From NCBI GenBank assembly GCA_037447655.1, contig JBBHKE010002882.1, positions 279,612 to 339,611 on the forward strand: a stretch of 60,000 bases of DNA, in the 5' to 3' direction. This stretch comes from Zygnema cylindricum (Eukaryota > Streptophyta > Zygnematophyceae > Zygnematales > Zygnemataceae). Below, piece after piece: positions 44,055-54,312 of this stretch. The position numbers and the translations under genes were made by a program. Under the pieces are notes generated by a model. The model did no database searches. It saw only the letters and a list, made by a program, of their open reading frames with translations, and was not told the DNA's origin. The first letter of the stretch is position 1. Each line of letters opens with the position of its first letter.

Positions 44055-44813
44055 TGATAGGATCGAATAATAAAACACTGAGTGCAAATGCAAGCGGAAG
44101 CATAACAGATAAAGCGCACACAAGAGAAATGTAACCCCAAGAAAGTAAATATATTCCAAAGGGAAACTTTTCTTAGATAATTTCCTCACACCCTCAAAAC
44201 GCACTCACTTCTAACTCCTCTTAATCATATAAATGATAATCTTCACAAACCTCCTCTAACTCCTCAAGAAACACCACAAAGCTATCAAACTCCCTTAACT
44301 CCTTGAACTCCTTCATAATCTACAAGGAGGATCAACTCTCGCCAAATTGATAAGAACCTATCTCTCACTACGCCTCAATATACTCCTTCAAACGTCACGT
44401 AACAAAACCACGGTATACGATTAGAAACGCGTAAGAGTCAACGTGGTGAAAACATCCGACCGACAACTGCGAACTGACTTGAACTACACGGTACGACAAG
44501 ACAAGTCAACCACGAACCGACTTGAACCACACGGTACAACTAGAACTTACATGAACTGAAACGACCAAACATTTTCCACGTCACTTCAATAGTACGACTA
44601 GAACTCGCGTGAAACGAAACGAACAAACAGTTTCTACGTCACTTCAAATATCCAGCGACGAAACTACTTCGTCGCTAACTTCTACGTCACTTCAAATATC
44701 TTTCTACGTCACTTCAAATATCTAGCGACGAGACTTCTTCGTTGCTGGTCGTCGCTACTTTAGCTACGAGAATGTCTCGTCGCTAAATGAGTTCTCAGTA
44801 CTAAATCCTAACA
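44055..44813 (-). repeat. 5' LTR of element O
   Basis: 759 bp, the same length as the partner LTR, with TG and CA ends. It is followed on the minus strand by one spacer base and the PBS. Confidence 0.93.
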
Positions 44814-44818
44814 TAACT

Positions 44819-45172
44819 TTCAGTTTTCTCATGGACTTTAGATTGATGCCGCCATTTTCTTGTTTTCTCTCATGTCACCTCTTTTATTTATTGAACTTGG
44901 CCTACAACATATTCGAGAGGACTATTCTCTAAATGAAAAAAAGAAGCTTCTTCCAAAGGAAAAAACCAAAGACAAACATTTTTTTCTAGAAATCTGTAAA
45001 CATCAATAAACAGCTGCGCAAAATATGCCAACATAACCTTTTTCACTGTGATACTTGCTTTTAACACAATATTAAATTTACCCATACCGTCATTGTTTTG
45101 CATATGGAGATTTTTGACGAATCTAATACTGCGCCTACATAAGATAATATATATGAAAATACCTTTTTATAC

Positions 45173-45208
<36 letters not shown>

Positions 45209-46500
45209 TGTACGTATATGTGTATGTATGCATAAGATAGTGAATAAATCCTAATAAAAGTGCAGATGAGTACATTTTCAACCAAACCTGGTGAACGTTT
45301 AGCATTGATTGGTTTAATCAAGGAAACATTTGAATTTCTAAATATGTTGCCACTACTTTTTGGATGTAGCACTGCGGTTTACCTGAAAAAAAATGGGAAA
45401 AAGCTTATCACTTATATGTAGCCAATATTGGTATTCATCGCTAAACTGATATTTGTTAACAAATATGCTCAAATGTTAAGATGCCCATTGCGATAAATTC
45501 CATACTAAAACCAGCTTCCGTAACATTGTTCGGGTTTGGAAAAAAAATGATAATTGTTGGTTTTATAGTGAAGCTTTGCGGTCCTTGAGCCAAAGGAATG
45601 AGTTTTATTTTTTTTAACTTGATGTTCGCATATTTTTGAGATGTAACGCTCGACATTTCTGTGTTTTGTGTCATTGAATTTCCATTCCCGAATTAAGATG
45701 ACCTATATTATTGCTTATTAATAGGCGAGGGAGCCCAATATATCGCACCGGGATGAATAAGATTTTTATCAACGATATGTATGTAAACATATAAGAAATC
45801 TATACACTAGTGCTATATGATGTTAAGTATTTAATTGTATAACATGTCACTTATTGCAATCTAGAATGTACTCTATGAAACGATTGTATGGAAATTTAGT
45901 ATGAACTGTGCGACACTTACGTACAAAAAATTGTACTTTATAAGACCAAAAGTACAAGCCAGAGTAGAAGAGATTTACGGTATATATCGTACATTTATCG
46001 TGGTAAGTTTTTATCGACAAATCGAGCCAATACATCGGCAGACTATCGTGATAAATTCCTTTCAAATTTATCCAGACAGAATATTGATTATTTGTTTGTC
46101 CAAGAACGGTACATTTCGACAATGGTTAAGAGACTAGCGATAAACAACACTAAAAAAAATGATACTTTATCAGTTTACCAAAGCACAACTTCTATTTAGC
46201 CATAGGAAAATGGACCAAGAGAGTTTTTATATAAGTATTAAGGAGGAAAATGTGTCGTACTTTAGGTAAATATGTGTTCGATGATAATAAATGTGGTTGT
46301 CAACGCAACATTGTAGCTATATTTCAAAGAATTTAACACATGAAAGAAAATTGCGAGCTTGCTTTGTTCAAGAAAATTTTGAATGTAGCACTATAAATTA
46401 TAAATATTTATTTATCGTTCTAACAAAAGCCTACTTAAACGTATAGCGGATTGTAGTAAAGTGGTTCAAGATTGTTTAAATGGCCCTATATTTTGTTTTT
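44819..46500. other. AT-rich unassigned DNA
   Basis: No protein family is recognised; the open frames are short and overlap on opposite strands. A pure AT dinucleotide run lies at about 45174-45205. Confidence 0.4.
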
Positions 46501-46504
46501 TTCA

Positions 46505-46850
46505 AGCCTCTCTGCAAAAGTATAATTTAGGTGCAGGCAAGAGATTTATCATCATATCTGCTCCGGTAAGTATCTAAGTTTCAGCACCTTCCCCATCACT
46601 TTCTCTTTCACGAAATATAACTTCATATCAATATGCTTACTTTTGAAATGATGAGTGAGATTAGAAGAAATGGGAATTGCAGCCTTTTTGTCACACCACA
46701 CTATTTGGGGACCAGATTACATGAGATGGAGCTCTTGTAAATGAGAATTTACCCATAAAGGCTCCTTGACAGCTGAGCTTGCAGCCATGTATTCAGTTTT
46801 AAATGTTGACTACGCCGTCACTTTTTGAAGTTTGCTGCTATATCAGCATA
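46505..46850 (-). pseudogene. Copia RNase H fragment (element M)
   Basis: Minus-strand pieces read TEYMAASSAVKEPLWVNSHL, VWCDKKAAIPISSNLTHHFK and SKHIDMKLYFVKEKV. These align with the EAEY and DNQAA regions of copia RNase H, with several stops. No LTR was identified next to it, so it is an isolated relic. Confidence 0.8.
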
Positions 46851-47085
46851 TTCCGCTCAACATTTCGATACGTGGTGAGAAACGGGGATTGATTATAATC
46901 ATTCATTTTGTTAGGCACAAATTAGAAGAGAAACTTATGGAGCTTCAAAGTATGTTACAATGTAAGGTTAATGCAATAGGGCGGAATAGAAAAAAAAACA
47001 AAAAAAAATGTTAAATACTGGAACTGAACAAACGTAACCTCAACCCAAAAGTGGAAGCGTTTAGCCATCAACCTTTCGACTCCAC
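46851..47085. other. Short unassigned spacer
   Basis: Nothing recognisable beyond a 60-codon open frame without family features. Confidence 0.4.
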
Positions 47086-47088
47086 TTA

Positions 47089-47870
47089 GGGTGCGTCTCC
47101 ATGTGCTTGAAACTTAGAGAAATAACTTTGTTTTTTAGTGCAGATCCGGCGGACCCAGATTTCGAGTGTCTTTATGTGTAACAACGACATAGTTACTTAA
47201 GCGTGTGACAATTGTATACGCTGACAATGCCAGTGACGGTTGTCAACGTCTACAATCTGTGATGACACACGTTATTTTTTGTAGCTGATTGTGTCGGCGC
47301 ATGAGTTTTCGTGACATTGTAGACGTACCGCCTTCCAGCCTGTGCTGTTTCACGGTTGAAGAAGATGCATTTTGCCTTTGCGTTGCCTCTCCGCTCGACG
47401 TGAAATGGCATCAAAATATTGAGACCCCTGGCGAAATAAAATTCGTACCCGGCGCAAACGGACAAAACTTAACAAATTGTGTACTTTGCCTCGTCATACC
47501 TGAACGCAAACAGACAAAATATAACAAATAGTGTACCTTTCGCAGTCGATTGAATTCGTTTGAAATTTTTGTAAACTTTTTTACACGTGCTTATACGTGT
47601 TCCTATTTTCTTTTCAAAAACACTTTGTTTTAAAAAACACATCGTCCTTGTTTTTTAAAGAAAAGTTTAAAGATGACGTTTTTTGGCGTGGCCGTGGGTC
47701 GAAGAACACATGACGACAACATGTAGTACTTCCTAGATTCGATGATGACGCAAAATGTACTTCTCTTTTTTTCTATTTTTTTGTACGGTTGAAACTTACG
47801 CAGTACGGCTCTAAGTTTTACAAGAAAACGACAGAAAAAAACCCTTACTTTGGCACATGGAGACGCACCT
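47089..47870. mobile_element. TTA-flanked MITE, 782 bp
   Basis: Terminal inverted repeats GGGTGCGTCTCCATGTGC and GCACATGGAGACGCACCT are flanked by TTA at 47086-47088 and 47871-47873. This is a Tourist/PIF-like structure. The open frames inside it show no transposase signature. A sequence at about 49979, GGGTACCTTTGCATGTAACC, may be a related left end. Confidence 0.78.
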
Positions 47871-47873
47871 TTA

Positions 47874-48335
47874 GTATAGGGATAGGCCATAAATGGCCAA
47901 AAATAAAGAAAAGACAAAAGAAGCAGAGGCCAAAAGGAAGTAGATCCAAAGGATAGGTAAAAGACAAAAAATAAATACTTCTATACTAAGGACCAACCCT
48001 GACCCGTGACACAAACTGCAATTGAACGACAAAACGGTGGAAACTAACACGTAATTGCGAAAGTGTTCACTCCTACAAAAAGACTAAGTCCTACTCATAT
48101 ACACTCACAAACTACACCACAAAATCTATTGGCCATCTGTTGGCCAAGTAGATGCCTTGTTGAAGTACGGAGGCATACCAACCGTACTCTAACTACCTAC
48201 TACCTTACTAGTGTGGGTATACCCGATTAATTCATGGTATGTCAGAATGAATTGGAGCTACACTAAACAACTAGTTACAAAGGAGACAAATCACTGTTAG
48301 ACGAAATATTAACACCGACATTAAATTTTGTACGC
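47874..48335. other. Spacer, possibly LTR-derived
   Basis: The text ACGGAGGCATACCAACCGTAC near 48166 resembles ACGGAGGCATTCCAGCCGTAC near 51761, in the LTR-like segment at 51417-52247. It may be an old LTR piece. No gene. Confidence 0.4.
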
Positions 48336-48338
48336 TTA

Positions 48339-49016
48339 GGGTGAAGTTCCATCATACGTTTCTGAAATTGTACGGCCAAATCTACAGACCAGGTCGATTG
48401 AGTCGAAGGTCCATCACGTAGAGTTTGTAAGCCACGTGTTCTAAATTGAATGGCGCCACGCAAGCAACGATCCGATATTGAATATCTTTCAGATTTTTAG
48501 CACCGACAAACTTAACTTCAAATCTTGACTTGCGTACCATGTACTTGCGTACGACGTGACTATACGACAAAACTTTTATACATTTTGCAGACGACGCCAG
48601 CTCATTTTTTAGGGTTTCAGTTTTCGAACATAACGAAAGTCCTTTGACAAAAATAGTGTGACGAACAAAAGTTACCGAAAATAGCGTGACGAGGGAATGT
48701 TACGAAATTTCGTTTTGAGTTTCGTATATATTTTGGAAACCGCGTGTCATATGGAAATCTTAAGATTTTTCGTTTGTTTTCCATCATGACACGTAGCTTA
48801 ATTGTCCACCATGTCACAGTTTTTTTTTTACTGAAGCGAACTCATCGCAGATGAACATCCGACGGCCAGTATTACCTCCAAGACCTCCGGAGAGTATCGG
48901 CAAGATTCTCTGTAATGTTGGTTTTCGTATAAAAACAAAATAGGCGGTACAATCTGGTACGGAGAGTCGCGGATTTCTGTTAGAAACGCCACTTTTTGCT
49001 TGATGGAACTTCACCC
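48339..49016. mobile_element. TTA-flanked MITE, 678 bp
   Basis: Ends GGGTGAAGTTCCATCA and TGATGGAACTTCACCC are perfect 16-bp terminal inverted repeats, flanked by TTA (48336-48338 and 49017-49019). Its left half matches 16495-16747. Non-coding. Confidence 0.85.
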
Positions 49017-49050
49017 TTAGTCAATCTAATCATGAATGTGGTCCTCCTTA

Positions 49051-49736
49051 GGGTGGACTTCCATTAGGCACTCAGTAATTGTACAAAAAGATTAACTGAA
49101 GGGAGTGCCTTCCATTAGGTCGCGTCAACCACTTTTTATTTGCGTGGCTCATTCTGGTTGGTAGCACGTAGGTTAATATTAGATGCTTAAAATCTTGAAA
49201 GAATCTTAGATTGCAAATTCCGAACGTAATATTTGTACGAACAGAGGTAATAACTGTACCAGCGGAGGAAATATCTGTACGAGCGGAGGTAATTAATGCC
49301 TCGTAAAGAGGGCATTAAATTTACTACCCAAAATTTCAAAACGCAACGACAAAAAGGTGGCGTCAAACTTTGATGGTGGTAGCGTGACGGGATAATTTTT
49401 GCGGATTCGCAACCACCCTGGCGGAAGACACATGGCCCTTGCGATGTGTACGCACATAGGCGCACGCTCCTCGTAGAATCTTTTTACCTTTTCCAAGCGG
49501 CCTATTTTTGCACGTTTTGTATTCGAGAACTGTCCTCACTGTGCACAGTCTTAACAAACTGTAGGGTTGGTGCAGTGGCGCCACGAATAAAAAATGTAAT
49601 TGAATCCGACGGCCCTAATTTAGGCCTACAACCTTCGACAATTTTCTGTAATGTTGTTTCGTTGAAAAAAAAAAATTGTACAAACCTGTACAACGTCAGT
49701 AAAAAACCCCACTTTTTCCCTAATGGAAATCCACCC
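49051..49736. mobile_element. TTA-flanked MITE, 686 bp
   Basis: Ends GGGTGGACTTCCATTAGG and CCTAATGGAAATCCACCC form terminal inverted repeats with one mismatch. TTA lies at 49048-49050 and 49737-49739. It lies 34 bp from the previous MITE and is related in its tips, not clearly in its interior. Confidence 0.83.
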
Positions 49737-49739
49737 TTA

Positions 49740-50512
49740 GTCAACATTTATCGGCAATCTCTGTACGCCATCCGTATACCTAATTCGCCATCGTTGAAAA
49801 ATTTCCGCGTGTCATCTCGGTCTACTGTATCCGTGAAACAACAAACAGATATTGAAGAACGTCTCCTCCCTCGTGACGACGCGTGTCTCGAGAGTATATG
49901 CGTCTGTGTACTCCTCACTGTGTCACTATAACACTAAATCTTGTTCGTATTGAACCGGACTTAACAAAAATATTCTAAGGGTACCTTTGCATGTAACCGA
50001 AACTTAGTCTTGTTTCTTTGTTATTTAGCGAAGATTATCCGTACAGTTTTCAGAGCATTCGGATGTAAACGAAAAAAACTTGTTACTTTACAAAGGTGAC
50101 TCACGTAGACGTGTACGAAACAGTGACAGGTGATGTGATACAGAAAATTATGCGAAACTTCAACTCACCTGCAAATTGAGACGTCAAACCATAGTTCAAA
50201 AGTAGGTGTCCGTACGCCCATACAATATGCCTATTGTACGCAAAACATACAATATGCCCTTAAGACCCATATTGTATTGGCCGCAAAATGAAATAAAATA
50301 GGAACAGGGTTGACTGCAGTGTCATGTCTTTGTACTTTCCACCACCCTTCTTCGCCATTCTTGCAAAAACGGATACAAAGCATATTAACATAGTGTATTC
50401 AAATAGGGCAGAGGACAAACATTTACGGTCTTCTATACAGCTATGTATGTTCAAACTTGCATGTGACATTGCCAAAAGTTGTTGGGTATTTTTTATAAGC
50501 TCATTTTAACTA
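49740..50512. other. Unassigned DNA, possible MITE left end
   Basis: A left-end-like sequence TAAGGGTACCTTTGCATG at about 49977 was seen, but its right partner was not. The rest shows no gene. Confidence 0.35.
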
Positions 50513-50757
50513 CCTATTAATTACCTGCTTGCCGACAACCTGCCTGTGTGCCTACTACATAAACGTAGACAAGCAGGCAGCCTGCCAACAGCCTACCTGT
50601 GTGCCTACCGTATTAATGCAGACACGCAGGCAGTTGGCAGACTTATAATATGCATATATATATATATATATATGCCAACTGCCTACCAATTAATTACCTG
50701 CTTGCCAACAGCTTGCCTGTGTGCCTACCATATAAATGCAGACAGGCAGGCAGTTAC
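50513..50757. repeat. Inverted-repeat minisatellite with CTGCCTGTGTGCC units
   Basis: Three units share TTACCTGCTTGCC or GCCTGTGTGCCTAC text. Each is followed 15-20 bases later by the complementary GCAGGCAG, and an AT run sits at 50652-50673. The array can fold into successive hairpins. Confidence 0.75.
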
Positions 50758-51416
50758 ACAGAAATGCGGTTTATTTTTCGTCTTCCCGCTTGTCGAAAGG
50801 TGCCCAATGTTTTTTCTACGCTGTATATGTGAAGGCACGTGTGTTTGAGAAAGGAGTGTTACGACAGAGAGCGTTGAGGAAGGATATGAGGGGAAGGAGG
50901 AGGCGCCTTCACGCTTTTGCGAAATGGTGTCCGTTGGTCGTGACCCCTCCACGGCCCCTGTACGGAAAACACCGCACGGAATACGGTTCGTACAGGCCGT
51001 AAACGTGCATTTAGTTTTTTTTTTGGTACTCCGCGCTCGGGAATAGTAAAAAACTTCCGGCACGTGTTACAACGTCTGCCTATTCGCTGCCTATTCGCTC
51101 GCATCCTGGAACTTTATTTAAAATCACCTCGCGAGGTGATTTGATTTCAAGTTTGAAGATGAGCTGTAAAGACGTGAAATTGGGTCGAAACTCGCTAGAC
51201 GACAAACTGCATCGACCTAAACGACAACAGGACGTGAAATTGGGTCGAAACTCGCTAGACGACAAACTGCATCGACCTAAACGACAAACTACAGTACATT
51301 TAAAGTTTCACGGTAATGCAACTTGTACGATATTAATTTCGTTTTTTTGGTACGGTTGGAGATTTTCTCGTTTTTTTCTAAGTTACAGAGGAAAACGACA
51401 AAAAATAACTGTAACT
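50758..51416. other. Unassigned DNA with palindrome and 60-bp tandem duplication
   Basis: Contains the perfect 22-bp palindrome at 51121-51142 and an exact or nearly exact 60-bp duplication at 51171-51290. A 133-codon open frame spans the duplication, but half of it lies in the following LTR, so it is not taken as a gene. Confidence 0.5.
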
Positions 51417-52247
51417 TGTTGTTCTGAGACAAGTGCTGGTACTGAAGATGAAGAAGATGCAGCAGTAGTCATCGTAGAACAAATCAAGAGAGGAAGCTTC
51501 CACAAATACCGATGGCTGAACAGCAACTTTGACAGACTATAACTTTCAGGAAAACGCTCCAAACGAACTGAAAATTTGCCACAATGTAGATAACATACAA
51601 AGGAACACACACACAAAATTTCAATCAATTCCGCTCACAAATCTGTGAGATATGTAGAAATTAAATTACATAAAACTGAATGTACAGTTTTCATATCATT
51701 TGTTCCTAAAAATCAAATTCACTAAGTCCTACTTTTATACACCGAAACTACACTAAGCTGTACGGAGGCATTCCAGCCGTACATCTAACATTCTATCACA
51801 AATATTTACACCGAAGTTTAGACAACGTAAAGTGATAATGATCTAGTCACGCCTCGTCACTATTTGTTGGCGGCGACTGTCAGCGGTCCGATTAGAGGAT
51901 TTGGCACCGTAGAATTGACTTCACGAAGTCCAGTGGTCCTGCCAAATTTCCGTACGTCCACGGAGGACATACTCACGCATTCTCCCAAGTGACGACACGT
52001 GTCCCAAGTGTGAATGAACCGTGAACTCCCAACTTCACTGTCACACTAATTTCGGTAAGTACTGAACCGAACTCAACCAAAAATAGCTTAAGTCCTGAAC
52101 AGCTCTCTCTCACAACTGAGACATAAAGAGGACTAAAGCTTTCTAAAAACAACATAACTAAGCACATGCGAAAGTACCCCAAGTCTCGAACCACCTCTCT
52201 CTCCTCATACACAAAGAATAAAGAGGACAAAAGCTTTCAAAACAACA
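51417..52247 (-). repeat. LTR of D-type copia element
   Basis: On minus it begins TGTTGTTTTGAAAGC like the LTR of element D, and ends GTCTCAGAACAACA. Just before the end, an ATG frame reads MTTAASSSSSVPALVSEQQV, the same Gag leader as element D. No Gag follows and the flanking 5-mers do not match, so it is a solo or truncated LTR. Confidence 0.75.
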
Positions 52248-52458
52248 AGACTGACTTTCTTGCTTCATGATGAGGTTTCAATGCCGATTTTTTGATATCT
52301 CTTTATCCTTTAGCTTTTTGATATTGTTTTTTCCTTCTGTTGCTATTCATGCAATAGAATTTTCCCTTTGGAGACCTATTCCAAAATTTGATGTTAGTTT
52401 CTCTTCATTGACTCGTTTAACCTCCTCACGCCTTCCCTTGTGAATTGTTTTTGCAGAA
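52248..52458. other. Short spacer, host-like
   Basis: AT-rich; no gene recognised. Confidence 0.4.
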
Positions 52459-52509
52459 TGTTGATTTCCAAGAAATCCGGGATTCGGCATGTCGCACACT
52501 TAGGAAAAT

Positions 52510-52581
52510 TGAGCCGGCCAGGGTTCGAACCTGGGACCTTTCACTTCAGCTGCGAACGCACTACCACTGTGCCACCAGCTC
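52510..52581 (-). tRNA. tRNA-like cloverleaf in TRIM 3' LTR (probably not a functional tRNA)
   Basis: 72 nt. Acceptor GAGCTGG/CCGGCTC (one G-U pair), D stem GCAC/GTGC with loop AGTGGTA, anticodon stem TTCGC/GTGAA, T stem CCAGG/CCTGG with loop TTCGAAC, then A73. The A box (TGGCACAGTGG) and B box (GGTTCGAACCC) of an RNA polymerase III promoter are present. The anticodon loop AGCTGAA gives CTG at 34-36 but lacks U33, so it is unlikely to work in translation. Confidence 0.75.
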
Positions 52582-52793
52582 GATGTAGAGACTAGCGGGT
52601 CCGTACCCTTTTCTTACGGGCCGCTCGAGTATGGATATTCCATATTCTACCCCGTATTGAACCGGCTTCACGTGCCAATCCAACACCCCCCCTCACGAGA
52701 AAGCCGGTCAAACCATCCGCAATCCCGCTGGCTCCGATACCATGTTGATTTCCAAGAAATCCGGGATTCGGCATGTCCCACACTTAGGAAAAT

Positions 52794-52865
52794 TGAGCCG
52801 GCCAGGGTTCGAACTTGGGACCTTTCACTTCAGCTGCAAACGCACTACCACTGTGCCACCAGCTC
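52794..52865 (-). tRNA. tRNA-like cloverleaf in TRIM 5' LTR
   Basis: The second copy, with a few changes: anticodon stem TTTGC/GTGAA, and T stem CCAAG/CCTGG with one mismatch. The A box is intact. The sense direction is the same as that of the TRIM. Confidence 0.72.
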
Positions 52866-52972
52866 GATGTAGAAACTAGCGGGTCCGTACCCTTTTCTTA
52901 CGGGCGGCTCGAGTATGGATATTCCATATTCTACCCCGTATTGAACCGGCTTCACGTGCCAATCCAACATGC

Positions 52973-54277
52973 TGAAATTCTATGGGCTCCATTGCCACAC
53001 AGAATTCGCAGGTCCAAAGGAATCTAGATAGTGCCGACTCCAAGTTAATATAAACCCAAATGATTAACCCCTTGACAATCAGAACCCCATTACAGCTTCA
53101 CCCCTGTGAAGTAAGACTTTCTGTGTGCTCAGTTCCACCACAGAATGCAAAGTTAGAATATGAGATTAGGATAACATTCCCCACTTTGACTTTCTCTTAG
53201 AAATGCAGCCACACAGGCAGGCAAAAACTCTGACCGACTACACCCCTGTGTAGCCTGGACTCCCCTGAGTCCGCAGCAACAAGAATCACTGAATTTGGTC
53301 AACTGAATTGATAGTTATGGCTGGCCAAAGTTTGACATTTATACAAGGTGCTCTCTGGGAGAGGCAGCTACCTACCAAAAATATTCTAAGTTCTAAACCC
53401 CTCTCTAAACCCTTTAGTACTGAGGTACGGACCAATCACATTACTGTATAGTACATAAAGGTACAGATGTCGGTGTACGTTTTGTACGGACATCGTACGA
53501 CATGGCTAAAAAGTCAACAAATGTCCTATCTGGATTCGCTCTTGTATTCTCCGGAATTCTTGCCTCCAAATCTTATCTCTCCACGTGGCGCCAGGTCATG
53601 CCGCGTCAAAAAACGGTACCGTACAAGAAAGTACTAGTGCCGGAGTACTTTCTGTACGTACATTGTACGATGTCGCCATAGTGCGACATTTGTCACATCC
53701 GGATTTGTTTTCTGCCGTTCCGTAAATTCTGTAATCCAGTACGTTGTTGCCACGTGTCATCCGGAGTGGCGGAGTCCGCAAACCGCCAAATTGTCCTTTC
53801 CTCAAGACCGTCGCTAACCACGGCCGTCCGATTCATATAGAGATTAAATACGAACCGTCGAAACAAATGTCCGTACTATTTGTTTCGTCCGGTACTAATA
53901 GTACAACTGATTCTATGTTCTATAGACCGTAACCCAGTTAAATGGAATTCCCTACTTGTAATTGTATATATATCTATCAAACCCTATATGTTCTAGCACT
54001 GGTCCTAGACTAAATGGACAAAGCTAACGCCTATTGGACGATTTACCGACGGCAGGTACCAGGATCAATTCCTGGGTCCGTCAACTGCCTTTTTGGTAAA
54101 CATACCTATATTATCTATTCCTGTCTCTCTGGAGAGCCTAGGCAGCCATGGCTCTAGCTCCCTTTCCAGCCTTCAGTGACTACGACAAGTGTGGGGGCTT
54201 AGAGAAGGGAGTCAGGGGCAGACTGCCTCTACTCTTTTCTATCTGATAAAGACCTAGAAAATACCCAAATATCAACA
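52973..54277 (-). repeat. 3' LTR of element F
   Basis: Leader hairpins are CTACAC/GTGTAG at 53238-53253 and GGACTC/GAGTCC at 53257-53272. The GTAC-type inverted repeat is at 53621-53657. The T-arm-like hairpin is at 54048-54082 (inner CCAGG/CCTGG, loop ATCAATT). TATAAA on minus is at 53339-53344. Confidence 0.92.
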
Positions 54278-54294
54278 CTCCCCTTATTTTCTAG
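54254..54294 (-). other. Polypurine tract hairpin of element F
   Basis: The 10-bp arms CTAGAAAATA (54254-54263) and TATTTTCTAG (54285-54294) enclose the purine tract (minus AGGGGAG) and the first bases of the LTR. The same arrangement is found at 7544-7584, 10831-10878 and 32527-32567. Confidence 0.75.
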
Positions 54295-54312
54295 TCTACT
54301 TCCTTTCAACTA

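Larger units (their letters stand above)
39902..44813 (-). mobile_element. Non-autonomous LTR retrotransposon O (LARD-like), 4.9 kb
   Basis: Two 759-bp LTRs (39902-40660 and 44055-44813) differ at roughly nine positions by eye. The perfect duplication TAACT is at 39897-39901 and 44814-44818. On the minus strand the PBS TGGTATCGGAGC (complement of 44041-44052) matches the usual initiator tRNA 3' end, unlike the copia elements here. The purine tract AAGAGGGGGAA abuts the 3' LTR (complement of 40661-40671). The 3.4-kb interior shows no Gag, protease, integrase or RT motif in any frame. It must rely on enzymes from elsewhere. Confidence 0.93.
52459..52969 (-). mobile_element. TRIM (miniature LTR retrotransposon) with tRNA-bearing LTRs
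   Basis: Two 227-bp direct repeats (52459-52685 and 52743-52969) have TG and CA ends. On the minus strand TGGTATCGGAGC (complement of 52731-52742) directly follows the 5' LTR as PBS. A GAGGGGGGG purine tract (complement of 52686-52693) precedes the 3' LTR. Only 57 bp lie between the LTRs and nothing is encoded. Each LTR holds a full tRNA-like cloverleaf in the sense direction. This resembles plant Cassandra TRIMs, which carry 5S rRNA sequence. No clear target duplication; element F begins 3 bp beyond it. Confidence 0.9.

Noticed and set aside
43690-44070. 126-codon plus frame rich in Val, Phe, Leu and Ser
   Set aside because: It is a translated CTTCGTCTT-type repeat on the strand opposite to element O; no start context or homology.
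45901-46137. 78-codon plus frame with YGIYRTFIVVSFYRQIEP
   Set aside because: A 91-codon minus frame overlaps it fully, neither shows family motifs, and no splice or promoter context supports a gene.
47289-47531. 80-codon Cys-rich plus frame
   Set aside because: It lies inside a MITE with clear terminal repeats and overlaps an opposite-strand frame; no transposase or other family motif.
51141-51542. 133-codon plus frame as a host gene
   Set aside because: Its second half lies antisense in a D-type LTR; kept only as an observation about the tandem duplication.
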